Origin: Bromus sterilis | Taxonomy: Eukaryota > Streptophyta > Magnoliopsida > Poales > Poaceae | Assembly: GCA_950022295.1 (NCBI GenBank) | Contig: OX465600.1 | Span: 308,708,031-308,772,030, forward strand | Reading direction: 5' to 3' | DNA: 64,000 nucleotides | In this document: piece by piece, positions 31,590 through 45,738 of the stretch | How the letters are laid out: the number at the start of each line of letters is the position of its first letter | Position numbering within the stretch: position 1 is the first letter of the stretch | Program-made: the position numbers and the translations under genes | The notes under the pieces: model-generated | Seen by the model: only the letters and a program-made list of their open reading frames with translations | Database searches by the model: none | What the model was told of the DNA's origin: nothing

Positions 31590-34500
31590 TAATTTTGAAC
31601 ACACATTTTTCATTTTCGGAGTGACAAAAATGTGGTTTTTTGTGAAGATTCTACAAAATATTTGATGTAAACTTGAACCACTTTATTTTTGTAAAATACT
31701 GGACCATATTTTATTTACAATTGACCAAAGTTTCCATGTAATATGGTTTTTATATACCTCTTCTGAAAAAGACAAATTTCCGCAGATTCAGCTGGAACGG
31801 GGTCAAATTTGAACTACATCTGCTTGATAGTTTGCTCTTTATTTTTTGAAAAAATCATTTCTAGATACACAAGTAGTCATTTCATCAGGGAGCCACCAAG
31901 ACTTTTGTAAGATTCCACCCCTATCTATTACCGGTCATGTCCTCCGTTTTGACCACTTTTTGAAATCGACAAAAATAATTCAAAAACAATAAAAAAATGT
32001 AAAACCTTCGCGTTGCATCCTAATTTATGTCTTAGTAACCATACAAAACAACAAACTTGGAATAAGGCAAATATCTTATAAAAGTCTTTTTAAAATGAGC
32101 TATCGAGTATGAAGATTCACAACTTCTAAGCCAAATGACCGATGTTACAGCTAGTTTGAAAGGATAGTTTTCCCAAATGATCTCAAATTTTGCAAATGTG
32201 TGTATATTATACTAGCCAACAAGTTTCCCAAAGGAAGTTTTTATTTTCTTTGCACGAAAAATCCATTTTCCATTTTCCGAGTGACAAAAATGGGGTTTTT
32301 TTGTGAAGGATCTACCAAATATTTGATGTCAACTTGAACCACTTTATTTTTGTAAAATATTAGACCATGTGTTATTTACAATTGACCAAAGTTTCCATGT
32401 AATATGGTTTTTATATACCTCTTCTGAAAAAGACAAATTTCCGCAGATTCAGCTGGAACGGGGTCAAATTTGAACTACATGTGCTTGATAGTTTGCTCTT
32501 TATTTTTTGAAAAAATCATTTCTAGATACACAAGTAGTCATTTCATCAGGGAGCCACCAAGACTTTTGTAAGATTCCACCCCTATCTATTACCGGTCATG
32601 CCCTCCGTTTTGACCACTTTTTGAAATCGACAAAAATAATTCAAAAAAAATAAAAAAATGTAAAACCTTCGCGTTGCATCCTAATTTATGTCTTATTAAC
32701 CATACAAAACAACAAACTTGGAATAAGGCAAATATCTTATAAAAGTCTTTTTAAAATGAGCTATCGAGTATGAAGATTCATGACTTTCAAGCCAAATGAC
32801 CGATGTTACAGCTAGTTTGAAAGGATAGTTTTCCCAAATGATCTCATATTTTGCACATGTGTGTATATTATACTAGCCAACAAGTTTGCCAAAGGAAGTT
32901 TTTATTTTCTTTGCACGAAAAATCCATTTTCCATTTTCCGAGTGACAAAAGTAGGGGTTTTTTGTGAAGGATCTACCAAACATTTGATGTCAACTTGAAC
33001 CACTTTATTTTTGTAAAATACTGGACCATATTTTATTTACAATTGACCAAAGTTTCCATGTAATATGGTTTTTATATACCTCTTCTGAAAAAGACAAATT
33101 TCCGCAGATTCAGCTGGAACGGGGTCAAATTTGAACTACATGTGCTTGATAGTTTGCTCTTTATTTTTTGAAAAAATCATTTCTAGATACACAAGTAGTC
33201 ATTTCATCAGGGAGCCACCAAGACTTTTGTAAGATTCCACCCCTATCTATTACCGGTCATGCCCTCCGTTTTGACCACTTTTTGAAATCGACAAAAATAA
33301 TTCAAAAAAAATAAAAAAATGTAAAACCTTCGCGTTGCATCCTAATTTATGTCTTATTAACCATACAAAACAACAAACTTGGAATAAGGCAAATATCTTA
33401 TAAAAGTCTTTTTAAAATGAGCTATCGAGTATGAAGATTCATGACTTTCAAGCCAAATGACCGATGTTAAAGCTAGTTTGAAAGGATAGTTTGCCCAAAT
33501 GATCTCAAATTTTGCACATGTGTGTATATTATACTAGCCAACAAGTTTTCCAAAGGAAGTTTTTATTTTCTTTGCACGAAAAATCCATTTTCCATTTTCT
33601 GAGTGACAAAAATGGGGTTTTTTGTGAAGGATCTACCAAATATTTGATGTCAACTTGAACCACTTTATTTTTGTAAAATATTAGACCATGTTTTATTTAC
33701 AATTGACCAAAGTTTCCATGTAATATGGTTTTTATATACCTCTTCTGAAAAAGACAAATTTCCGCAGATTCAGCTGGAACGGGGTCAAATTTGAACTACA
33801 TGTGCTTGATAGTTTGCTCTTTATTTTTTGAAAAAATCATTTCTAGATACACAATTAGTCATTTCATCAGGGATCCACCAAGAATTTTGTAAGATTCCAC
33901 CCCTATCTATTACCGATCATGCCCTCCGTTTTGACCAATTTTTGAAATCGACAAAAATAATTCAAAAAAAATAAAAAAAATGTAAAACCTTCGCGTTGCA
34001 TCCTAATTTATGTCTCATTAACCATACAAAACAACAAACTTGGAATAAGGCAAATATCTTATAAAAGTCTTTTTAAAATGAGCTATCGAGTATGAAGATT
34101 CATGACTTCCAAGCCAAATGACCGATGTTACAGCTAGTTTGAAAGGATAGTTTTCCCAAATGATCTCAAATTTTACACATGTGTGTATATTATACTAGCC
34201 AACAAGTTTTCCAAAGGAAGTTTTTATTTTCTTTGCACGAAAAATCCATTTTCCATTTTCCGAGTGACAAAAATGGGGTTTTTTGTGAAGGATCTACCAA
34301 ATATTTGATGTCAACTTGAACCACTTTATTTTTGTAAAATATTAGACCATGTGTTATTTACAATTGACCAAAGTTTCCATGTAATATGGTTTTTATATAC
34401 CTCTTGTGAAAAAGACAAATTTCCGCAGATTCAGCTGGAACGGGGTCAAATTTGAACTACATGTGCTTGATAGTTTGCTCTTTATTTTTTGAAAAAATCA

Positions 34501-34955
34501 TTTCTAGATACACAAGTAGTCATTTCATTAGGGATCCACCAAGACTTTTGTAAGATTCCACCCCTATCTATTACCGGTCATGCCCTCCGTTTTGACCACT
34601 TTTTGAAATCGACAAAAATAATTCAAAAAAAATAAAAAAAATGTAAAACCTTCGCGTTGCATCCTAATTTATGTCTTAGTAACCATACAAAACAACAAAC
34701 TTGGAATAAGGCAAATATCGTATAAAAGTCTTTTTGAAATGAGCTATCGAGTATGAAGATTCACGACTTTCAAGCCAAATGACCGATGTTACAGCTAGTT
34801 TGAAAGGATAGTTTTCCCAAATGATCTCAAATTTTGCACATGTGTGTATATTATACTAGCCAACAAGTTTGCCAAAGGAAGTTTTTATTTTCTTTGCACG
34901 AAAAATCCATTTTCCATTTTCCGAGTGACAAAAATGGGGTTTTTTGTGAAGGATC
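31590..34955. repeat. 661-bp tandem repeat array, left part
   Basis: Units can be phased on GTGACAAAAATG at 31621, 32281, 32942, 33603, 34264 and 34925, giving periods of 660, 661, 661, 661 and 661 bp. Copies are highly similar with scattered substitutions. The array breaks at GGATC (34951-34955), the Copia target site, and resumes at 44261. Confidence 0.95.
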
Positions 34956-37083
34956 TGTTGGAAATATGCCCTAGAGGCAATAATAAAATGTTATTATATA
35001 TATATTTCCACGTTCGTAATTAATGTTTATATTTCTGTGCTATAATTGCAATGACCCTGACTGTGAGATTCAGAAGAAAACTCATTTGCATATGTGGAAA
35101 TGTAAACACCAAGAGTTCCTGGTTTAGCCTCTAAGACCAGCTCATGTGCTAACTGATGATTACGTTTTCGTAATCATGGACATTGTTCTGGTAACAAGGA
35201 TGTCAGTAGCAATGGGAACATATTGTTAGCAGAACAATGATGTTGAACCGACCCCAGTATTGAATGATATACTTAGAGATCACTTCGTAACTACGTTATA
35301 AGTCATATCATGAAATGTTATCATATACGTAATTCCTTAGACCATGAGAGTATCGAGTTGCTTCACACAGGAAGACATGATTTGGTTCTTAGATGAATCC
35401 TCCCGTAAATGGGAAGTAGTAAAATAAGTTCTGGGTATGTCAGATGGTGTGGCTATTGACTGTGATAGTTCAAGAATGGGATTTGCTCCTTCACGATGAA
35501 GAAGATATTCACTTCGGGCCCACTCGGTATGACGGTATCCATTATAGTCTGGCCAGATGCATTGTGATTCAGTCACGGGGATACCGGAATACGATAACGA
35601 GAAAAGGGACAAACGAGCAAAGAGGATAACGAGTGGCTTGTGTTCAAAAGTTGTTACACATGGGTGCCAAACTTCTCTCCTCTAACTTTGTCATATATCG
35701 CGAAGCAAAGGGAATGGTACATGACTAAACATAATGGTTCACTCGAAGTTTCTTCGTGTATGTGCGGGAGTCAACATGGGTGTCCATGGCTCCGCTGTTG
35801 ATTATTGGCTACTGACAAAAGGCTGTTGACCTATGTCCGTATGATGTTCTGAGTCATGTCCGCATTATACCGAACCTATTGGGTCACACACTTAACGAGC
35901 AGTAGTCTGTTAGAATACTAGTATGGTAGAAGGTTTAGTGGAAGCAAAGCAGAATAGTTCATACGGGTACCGGAAGTAGTTCCGGAGATTTATGGAATTG
36001 TTCATAAGGGCACCAGAAGTAGTTCTGGGTATTTAAGGTTATGTCCGGATCACTCTGGAGTAGTCCCAGGTGGTTCCGGAACATATGAGAATGGTACTGG
36101 GGAAGTCCTGGATCAACCGGAATAGTTTCCGGATAATCGCTGGGCGTCCCGACAACCTTCGCGGTCATCGGGTGGCTTAAACTGTAACTCGGATGGTCTT
36201 GGAAACTATCCGGATGGCTCCGGAACGTCCGAGAACGGTCTCGGAAGGTCCTGGAAGTGCTCCAGAAGTGTCCGGAATGTCCCGAAACGGTCCCGGTATG
36301 TCCCGGAAGGTCCTGGAAGCTTCTAGAAGGTCATGGAAGGTTCCAGAAGGTTCCGGGCAGTACCACCCACTCCCCTGCGCCCCTAGCCTTGGGGGGCAAG
36401 CCACCTAGGCTGCCCTGGCCGGCCAAGGGGTGGGGGGCGCACCAAGGGGAAGGAATCCCCTCCAGGTGGAAAGTCCAACTCTCCAATATGGCAGGTTTCC
36501 GGTGGGAAGGTTTGGGAGGTTTGGGAGTCCAAGTTGGACTCTCCACCCCCCTTATTGCGCCCCAAGGGCCTCTTGGACACCTATATAATGTGGGGGAGGG
36601 GTGGGGGGCGCAGCACAATTTGTCCCCAAGGCCTATGCGCCACCCTCCCTCCTCTAAACCCCGTTGCTCCACAATTAGACCCCGGTTTAGACGCTGTTCT
36701 AGATCGGAATACGTTAGGGTTTTATCCCTCTAGTTTTCTCGGTGGCGTTCATCTCTGGACGGCGGAGCGCTGCTGGATTGCTGCTACGGGATGTGTGGAT
36801 ACTAATGGAGGGGTCGTACCTTCGACCCTTCTTCGAGGAGCTTGTTCATGGGACTTGTCCGTGGGACTAGATCGCGGGACTTGTTCGTGGGATTGATCAA
36901 GGGACTGTTCGTGGGAGAACTTGCGAGATCTAATTCCACTACGTCCACGATCTTCACCAACTCTACTTCCGCTACATCGGTTGGTGAGCCATGACCTAAA
37001 ACCTTGTATGCAATCTTCTTGGATGATCTTGGGTTCTTGATTCGTAGGCCGAATTTTTTTGTTTTCTACTACGTTTCCTAACA
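34956..37083 (+). repeat. 5' LTR of the nested Copia element
   Basis: Begins TGTTGGAAATATGCCC and ends TTCCTAACA. A CTATATAATG box near 36580 is the likely promoter. A stretch of TCCGG/CCGGA-rich short repeats occupies about 35960-36360. Open frames of up to 158 codons within it occur in both LTRs and are not genes. Confidence 0.93.
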
Positions 37084-37084
37084 G

Positions 37085-37098
37085 TGGTATCATGAGCG
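37085..37098 (+). other. Primer-binding site (initiator tRNA-Met type)
   Basis: TGGTATCATGAGCG starts two bases after the LTR and resembles the Copia consensus TGGTATCAGAGC, complementary to the 3' end of initiator tRNA-Met, with a one-base insertion. Confidence 0.75.
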
Positions 37099-40000
37099 AT
37101 CCTTGATTAGATGCATGTTTAGGTCTAGATCATATGTGTGATATGAGGCATTGATTTTCTTGTTGCTTCCCTGTCATGTGATTTTTTCTATGCTTGATGG
37201 CAAGTTGAGGTTTTGCTACAAGGATTGAGTTTTCCATCGATCCCTCTATGCTGCTTTCAGTATGCTGGTTGTCTTGATCATGGTCTACATCAAACTCCTT
37301 GGATCTCATCTTAATCTCGCAATAGAAGATTTAACATGGAGGGGCTTGTGGATTTTATGAACTCAAATCCACACGGGGGTCACGCGTTTAACGAAGTTTG
37401 GCTTGTGGCATTAGTTGCTGCACGCACCCCGTATGTCAAACTAGCAACAAAAGAAGTATCGTGTTTTGTTTTATCTAGGGTTTCTCGTTTGCCTTGTAAA
37501 CCTGCTTAACAACCACGATAAAAGTTGCAACAACCCGTGTAGATGGCGATCTAACTTGTTTTTGCAGAGTATGCATGTGATGTGGTATAGCCTTCAAGAT
37601 TTGCAATGTGTTTGTATGAGATGCTATATGTTATGTAATATTTATTCGCGACCTGCGTGTCGTGGTACGGCATGATGACTGGAGTCATATGATTGTCACT
37701 TAATTATGGCCTGCGTGCCAGAACTGTTTATTAGCTCGAGGCAAAGCAATAGATAGATGCAAGGTGATGATCCACGATGCGGAGGTGGACCCCGACGCAC
37801 ATGCCGGAAGCCGTGGTGATGTTCCCGGCGCCAAGGACAAAGTTGGTGGACACGGTGACTTCAACCACGACGACGTGAAGACAATGAAGACTTCACGAAG
37901 CAAAGGGCTATACTATATCACATAATTTTATGAACTTCCTGTGATGTTTATCCCTTTGATGCACCCTTGTTTGATGCGCGGTAGTCGTGTTTTATTAGGG
38001 TGATCTCTCGCAAAACAATATCAAGTTGATAGTGTTCTCCCAACTGTAGCACCGTCTATACTATGTTTCACACCGGAGCAGGTCATGTCACATGGGTGCA
38101 CACGGTGTGACGCATAAAAGACGGGTGTGTTAAAAGAACACACAACACATTACACTTGGTTATCTTGACGGTTTGGATAAAAGTTTGCTACCGGAACACG
38201 CCCATCGAAAGATGAACAAGAATCACCTTTGGCGTGATTGGCAAGTTGGCCTACCGGTCCAGTCTAAGTCATCAGTGATGTCACATCAATGGCGGACGAT
38301 TGGGTTGGATCTTGAATCACTCCAGCATCAATTACGAGAGATATTGATCTGAGTGGGAGCGCACTAAGTAATTAAATTGATTAATCACAAGTGCAACTTA
38401 ATTATGAACAAAGTCTTAGTATTTGCATTATCGTTGTAGAATAATGGCTCGCGTTAGCACCTTCCCAATTGTTTTTGATTAACTGTTTTATCTGGTAAAA
38501 ACTTTACGATTGGTACCGTATTGTGAGGACTATCCTCAATAGTGCCGAGAAGGACCATGTCCTATCGCTAATTTTCGATGCTCTCCCGCAAATGCAATGG
38601 ATGATGTGACTTATGTACATAATCCAAAAGGCTAGAATTCCACCACAACTAAGTGTATTGTCGTAATCACCATGAAACCCGAACTTTGAAACGTTTGGGA
38701 TAGTTATGTTATATTCATGGAACTGAAAAATTGTTTTCAGTGATAAGACAATTGATGTAAGATATAAGATATCTAGTACAATGTCTGATTGTAAGCGTTA
38801 GTGAAAATGTTCATTATGCTCAAACAAAACTGATAAGTGTGGGATCCAGAAGAACACCGATCATATGATGATGAGGATTAAGGGAAAGGAAGTTCCATAT
38901 GGTGTTAGTAAGACTTACACGCCGGAAAGTCCATGGCCTGCGCCACCCTTGATCATGTGTGATCTTTTGTGAGTAGGAGTGACATTGGAAATAGAACTAT
39001 GATACGTATAAAGGAAAAACGAAAGAAGACTGGAATAACCAGCTCAGAAATGAAAGTCTTATGGAGTTATAGATGAATTCATTGCTGGTCAAGAGATGTA
39101 ATTCTTGGGAATCATGATTAAGCAGTTAATTGTGGATTCTGTATATAGTGATTAAACTGTTGATCACCGGAATATCACATCGATTGCATATTGTTGCAAC
39201 TCGATGCAAGAAATACTATGGCCTTTATGACTAGCTAATGATGAGTTTTGACACGCTCGGGAACACGGTAAAAGGTTTACTATACCGTGTGTTGACTCTA
39301 TGATTATCTTCATAATTCATTTTAGAGTTGAGTAAATTGTTACTACACTTTAGCCTTGTTGCAAAACATCATTTTGAATCATGTTTGTTGCAAGAGAGTT
39401 GTTCAAAGCTATGAATAACGTAAAGGCCATACTTCCATTATGAATAGGGTGTATGTTATGAATCTTGATAATAATACTAAACATCCATAACACTGACGCT
39501 AAACGTCGCAAGACTGACAGAAATACCACATAGATGTGGCACTGCCGTTTATCACAAGTGACATAACATGCATGAACAATTTCCATAAGTGATGGACTTT
39601 CGAGTCATATGATTATGAATCACTTGACGCTTGCGATCTTTGTCTCGAAGTAATGTGACTAAAACACCGTTAATAGGCCATACATGAACGGGCAACTAAA
39701 CCATTGGTAATCATACATGATGATGTGTGTAGTCCAATAAGTGAAGTTGTGTGCAGTGGATTCCCTATCTTCACTCATGAGTTGAAGTAGATATGTGGAT
39801 ATCTGTTCAATAGAGACATACGTCTGAAATCTTTGAAATGTTCAAGGAATTTTAGAGTGAAATAGAAATTCATTGTAACAAGAAAATAAAGCTTCTGCAA
39901 ATTAGATTGTAGAAAGTAATATTTGAGTTATAAGTTTAGCGAACGTCTGATGAGTTGTGAAGAAGTGTCATAACTTGCGTCTCCCGGAACACCACTATGA

Positions 40001-42117
40001 GTGAAGTGTTCGAGAGATGTAATCAATCCATGTATGACACGGTAAAGATCAAATATGACGTTTATCAATTTGCCATTATACTTATTAAAGTTATGCGTTA
40101 GTGACTACGGCTTTTACACTGAAAAGAGCATCATCAAATCTGTTGAAATGACACCATATTAGATGTGGTATGGACTGTTAAAACCATGTTGTCTTTTCTT
40201 AAAATTTGGGTATATGAGGCATATGTTTGACATACTCAAAACCCCAAATCAGATAAGTGCTACTTTGTTAAGATTATGCCAAAAGTTTTGGTATTCCTCT
40301 ATCACTACACAAAAGCAAAACTGTTTGCTGTTAAGAACAATGTGTTTTGAAGAAAAATAGTTTCTTACAAAAGAGTGAGTGGGAGGACAGTGCAACTTGT
40401 CAAAGATTGTTGAATCTTTAGAGGAGTGCGCAGCTGAACCACACAGGTTAGACAAAAATCGTACAAACATTCATGATATGTAAAACGAGATATTGTTGTT
40501 CGACAATGATAAACCTGTGATATACAAAGAAGCGTTGATGGGCCCTGACTCCGGGATTTGGCTAAATGCCAAATAATCCGAGATAGTATCCATGGAAGTA
40601 AGTCAAGTTTTGAACTTGGTAGACCCTCGGAAAGACTAAAAGTCTGAAGAATATAGATATGGATCTATAATTGATTCGGATGAAATTGTTTTATCCATAA
40701 AGCTCAACTCGTTGGAAAATTGTTTTCTAGCAAGTTCAAAGGTTGACTACGGCGAAATAGTGTCGACCGTAGAAATGCTTTAGTCAGTTCGGGTTATACT
40801 AGCAATTACTACATATCTCATTTATAGGATATGGTAGAATGAACGTGAAAACAAAGTTCCTACATGGAAATATAACAAAGGACGTATACGTGATACGACC
40901 GGAATGTTTTGTCGATTCAAAGGATGCTAAAATAGATGCAAGCCTTGGATATCCAGTGATGGACTGGAGCTAGCATAATGGAGTTGGAATTTTTCGTTGT
41001 GATGAAATTGCCAAAAGAGTTTGTTTTCATCAGGAATAACGAAGATGCTTGAATATTCAAGAAAGTAAGTGGGAGCTGAATAATATTTCTAAAACCTTAT
41101 GTAGATGACATATTGTTGATTAGAAATGATACAAATTTCTTGACACGAATAAGGACTTCATTGGAAATAGTTTTCGGTTGAAGAACTTGGGCTGATATAG
41201 CATTAGTATTGAGCATAGTGATCTATGAAGATAGTAAGTGCCTGATCATGCTAAAGCCAACACTACATATTGACATGATACTAAAGTAGTTTAGTATGAA
41301 ATGCCAAGAAACATGTTCTTGCCGAAGTCGTGGTGAAAAGTTGTTTGCAGAAATCGGTGTTGATGAACACAGATAAGCAAAAACACGTGAATTGAATTCC
41401 ACTCACCCGTGTGTTTGGATTAATCATGTACACCATAATATGTAAAACGACCAGATATGTCCAGTGCTTCAAAAGGTTATGAGCAAGATACCAAAGTGAT
41501 CAATATGTTGATCATTGGACAAACAGTGAAAAGTTAAACTTATGATAGATAAGATATGTTTCTCGGAAAATGGAGATAATGAAGAGCTCGTTGTAACAAG
41601 TTACACCAGCTGAATTTTGATGTAAACAGTTACACCAATTCAGTCTTCATACTTACTCCGATCGATTTTCGATTTTAATTGGGATTATGTGTTTCACACA
41701 TAAGGGTGGCACAGTATGAAGGAACTGTGTTAAAGTTAGATACTGTGGCGAATTCTATAACAGAGGCTAAGTATATTGTTGCTCAAAGAAGTAACAAGGG
41801 AGGGTATTTTGAATCATCAGTTCATTTATGAACATGGTATGGTTTCCTAGATGTTTGAAGCTCATGGAACATTGATGAATTATTTCATGACTTATTCTAA
41901 GGAACCAAGGTCCTACCAAATGATTCAAACATATACAAAGCTAAACTGATAAAATTAGTGAATTTTATGATAGCGTGAAAACGCGAAGATATGCAAGATA
42001 CAAACGGGCCTGAAACGTCAGATCCGAAGATGAGGTCTATACCACAAATGAGGCATTTATTACACCGGTATGCCATAGGTGTAAAGTGCTCAAGCACTGA
42101 CAATATTATTGACTCTA
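37099..42117 (+). pseudogene. Decayed Copia gag-pol region
   Basis: No frame longer than about 90 codons survives in 5 kb, yet pol relics are in the correct order. The reverse-transcriptase catalytic box reads YVDDILLI at 41098-41121. Behind it, the usual post-catalytic segment is recognisable through two stop codons (LEIVFG, then IVIYEDSKCLIML and HIDMILK). An RNase H remnant TVANSITEAKYIVAQ lies near 41741-41790. The rest (gag, protease, integrase) is not recognisable by eye. Stops and frame changes are spread along the whole region rather than confined to one lesion. Confidence 0.8.
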
Positions 42118-42132
42118 GTGCAAGTGGGAGAC
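42118..42132 (+). other. Polypurine tract of the Copia element
   Basis: GTGCAAGTGGGAGAC directly precedes the 3' LTR at 42133, the classic position and sequence for BARE-type elements. Confidence 0.8.
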
Positions 42133-44260
42133 TGTTGGAAATATGCCCTAGAGGCAATAATAAAATGTTATTATATATATATTTCCACGTTCGTAATTAA
42201 TGTTTATATTTCTGTGCTATAATTGCAATGACCCTGACTGTGAGATTCAGAAGAAAACTCATTTGCATGTGTGGTAATGTAAACACCAAGAGTTCCTGGT
42301 TTAGCCTCTAAGACCAGCTCATGTGCTAACTGATGATTACGTTTTCTTAATCATGGACATTGTTCTTGTAACAAGGATGTCAGTAGCAATGGGAACATAT
42401 TGTTAGCAGAACAATGATGTTGAACCGACCCCAGTATTGAATGATATACTTAGAGATCACTTCGTAACTACGTTATAAGTCATATCATGAAATGTTATCA
42501 TATACGTAATTCCTTAGACCATGAGAGTATCGAGTTGCTTCACACAGGAAGACATGCTTTGGTTCTTAGATGAATCCTCCCGTAAATGGGAATTAGTAAA
42601 ATAAGTTCTGGGTATGTCAGATGGTGTGGCTAGTGACTGTGATAGTTCAGGAATGGGATTTGCTCCTTCACGATGAAGAAGATATTCACTTCGGGCCCAC
42701 TCGGTATGACGGTATCCATTATAGTCTGGCCAGACGCATTGTGATTCAGTCACGGGGATACCGGAATACGATAACGAGAAAAGGGACAAACGAGCAAAGA
42801 GGATAACGAGTGGCTTGTGTTCAAAAGTTGTTACACATGGGTGCCAAACTTCTCTCCTCTAACTTTGTCATATATCGCGAAGCAAAGGGAATGGTACATG
42901 ACTAAACATAATGGTTCACTCGAAGTTTCTTCGTGTATGTGCGGGAGTCAACATGGGTGTCCATGGCTCCGCTGTTGATTATTGGCTACTGACAAAAGGC
43001 TGTTGACCTATGTCCGGAAGATGTTCTGAGTCATGTCCGCATTATACCGAACCTATTGGGTCACACACTTAACGAGAAGTAGTCTGTTAGAATACTAGTA
43101 TGGTAGAAGGTTTAGTGGAAGCAAAGCAGAATAGTTCATACGGGTACCGGAAGTAGTTCCGGAGATTTATGGAATTGTTCATAAGGGCACCAGAAGTAGT
43201 TCTGGGTATTTAAGGTTATGTCCGGATCACTCTGGAGTAGTCCCAGGTGGTTCCGGAACATATGAGAATGGTACTGGGGAAGTCCTGGATCAACCGGAAT
43301 AGTTTCCGGATAATCGCTGGGCGTCCCGACAACCTTCGCGGTCATCGGGTGGCTTAAACTGTAACTCGGATGGTCTTGGAAACTATCCGGATGGCTCCGG
43401 AACGTCCGAGAACGGTCTCGGAAGGTCCTGGAAGTGCTCCAGAAGTGTCCGGAATGTCCCGAAACGGTCCCGGTATGTCCCGGAAGGTCCTGGAAGCTTC
43501 TAGAAGGTCATGGAAGGTTCCAGAAGGTTCCGGGAAGTACCACCCACTCCCTTGCGCCCCTAGCCTTGGGGGGCAAGCCACCTAGGCTGCCCTGGCCGGC
43601 CAAGGGGTGGGGGGCGCACCAAGGGGAAGGAATCCCCTCCAGGTGGAAAGTCCAACTCTCCAATATGGCAGGTTTCCGGTGGGAAGGTTTGGGAGGTTTG
43701 GGAGTCCAAGTTGGACTCCCCACCCCCCTTATTGCGCCCCAAGGGCCTCTTGGCCACCTATATAATGTGGGGGAGGGGTGGGGGGCGCAGCACAATTTGT
43801 CCCCAAGGCCTATGCGCCACCCTCCCTCCTCTAAACCCCGTTGCTCCACAATTAGACCCCGGTTTAGACGCTGTTCTAGATCGGAATCCGTTAGGGTTTT
43901 CTCCCTCTAATTTTCTCGGTGGCGTTCATCTCTGGACGGCGGAGCGCTGCTGGATTGCTGCTACGGGATGTGTGGATACTAATGGAGGGGTCGTACCTTC
44001 GACCCTTCTTCGAGGAGCTTGTTCATGGGACTTGTCCGTGGGACTAGATCGCGGGACTTGTTCGTGGGATTGATCAAGGGACTGTTCGTGGGAGAACTTG
44101 CGAGATCTCATTCCACTACGTCCACGATCTTCACCAACTCTACTTCCGCTACATCGGTTGGTGAGCCATGACTTAAAACCTTGTATGCAATCTTCTTGGA
44201 TGATCTTGGGTTCTTGATTCGTAGGCCGAAATTTTTTGTTTTCTACTACGTTTCCCAACA
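42133..44260 (+). repeat. 3' LTR of the nested Copia element
   Basis: 2128 bp, same length as the 5' LTR and about 99% identical to it by eye. Begins TGTTGGAAATATGCCC, ends TTCCCAACA, followed by GGATC. Confidence 0.93.
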
Positions 44261-45738
44261 GGATCTACCAAATATTTGATGTCAACTTGAACCACTTTAT
44301 TTTTGTAAAATATTAGACCATGTGTTATTTACAATTGACCAAAGTTTCCATGTAATATGGTTTTTATATACCTCTTCTGAAAAAGAAAAATTTCCGCAGA
44401 TTCAGCTGGAATGGGGTCAAATTTGAACTACATGTGCTTGATAGTTTGCTATTTATTTTTTGAAAAACTCATTTCTAGATACACAACTAGTCATTTCATC
44501 AGGGATCCACCAAGACTTTTGTAAGATTCCACCCCTATCTATTACCGGTCATGCCCTCCGTTTTGACCACTTTTTGAAATCGACAAAAATAATTCAAAAA
44601 AAATAAAAAAAATGTAAAACCTTCGCGTTGCATCCTAATTTATGTCTTAGTAACCATACAAAGCAACAAACTTGGAATAAGGCAAATATCTTATAAAAGT
44701 CTTTTTAAAATGATCTATCGAGTATGAAGATTCACGACTTTCAAGCCAAATGACCGATGTTACAGCTAGTTTGAAAGGATAGTTTTCCCAAATGATCTCA
44801 AATTTTGCACATGTGTGTATATTATACTAGCCAACAAGTTTGCCAAAGGAAGTTTTTATTTTTTTTGCACGAAAAATCCATTTTCCATTTTCCGAGTGAC
44901 AAAAATGGGGTTTTTTTGTGAAGGATCTACCAAATATTTGATGTCAACTTGAACCACTTTATTTTTGTAAAATATTAGACCATGTGTTATTTACAATTGA
45001 CCAAAGTTTCCATGTAATATGGTTTTTATATACCTCTTCTGAAAAAGACAAATTTCCGCAGATTCAGCTGGAACGGGGTCAAATTTGAACTACATCTGCT
45101 TGATAGTTTGCTCTTTATTTTTTGAAAAAATCATTTCTAGATACACAACTAGTCATTTCATCAGGGATCCACCAAGACTTTTGTAAGATTCCACCCCTAT
45201 CTATTACCGGTCATGCCCTCCGTTTTGACCACTTTTTGAAATCGACAAATATAATTCAAAAAAAAAATGTAAAACCTTCGCGTTGCATCCTAATTTATGT
45301 CTTAGTAACCATACAAAACAACAAACTTGGAATAAGGCAAATATCTTATAAAAGTCTTTTTAAAATGAGCTATCGAGTATGAAGATTCACGACTTTCAAG
45401 CCAAATGACCGATGTTACAGCTAGTTTGAAAGGATAGTTTTCCCAAATGATCTCAAATTATGCACATGTGTGTATATTATACTAGCCAACAAGTTTGCCA
45501 AAGGAAGTTTTTATTTTCTTTGCACGAAAAATCCATTTTCCATTTTCCGAGTGACAAAAATGGGGTTTCTTTGTGAAGGATCTACCACATATTTGATGTC
45601 AACTTGAACCACTTTATTTTTGTAAAATATTAGACCATGTGTTATTTACAATTGACCAAAGTTTCCATGTAATATGGTTTTTATATACCTCTTCTGAAAA
45701 ACACAAATTTCCGCAGATTCAGCTGGAACGGGGTCAAA
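44261..45738. repeat. 661-bp tandem repeat array, right part
   Basis: Continues the unit broken at 34955, with the next phase points at 44896 and 45551 (last full unit 655 bp). It ends inside a unit at GGAACGGGGTCAAATT. With the left part this gives about 7.3 copies. Confidence 0.95.

Larger units (their letters stand above)
34956..44260 (+). mobile_element. Copia LTR retrotransposon of BARE/Angela type, complete but with decayed coding region
   Basis: 5' LTR 34956-37083, primer-binding site from 37085, internal region 37084-42132, polypurine tract ending 42132, 3' LTR 42133-44260. GGATC flanks it exactly (34951-34955 and 44261-44265), and the host array reads through once the element and one GGATC are removed. 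Both LTRs are 2128 bp and differ at roughly two dozen positions (about 1%). The internal region is the expected length for a Copia element but has no open gag-pol; only short pol relics remain. It is therefore a young insertion of a non-autonomous lineage. Confidence 0.93.

Noticed and set aside
36257..36733. 158-codon frame, repeated at 43434-43910
   Set aside because: Both lie at the same position in the two LTRs of the Copia element and reflect repetitive TCCGG/CCGGA sequence, not a gene.
31621..45738. Possible CRISPR-like or centromeric satellite array
   Set aside because: Units are 661 bp with no spacers, confined within CACTA TIRs in a plant genome; it is an internal tandem repeat of the transposon.
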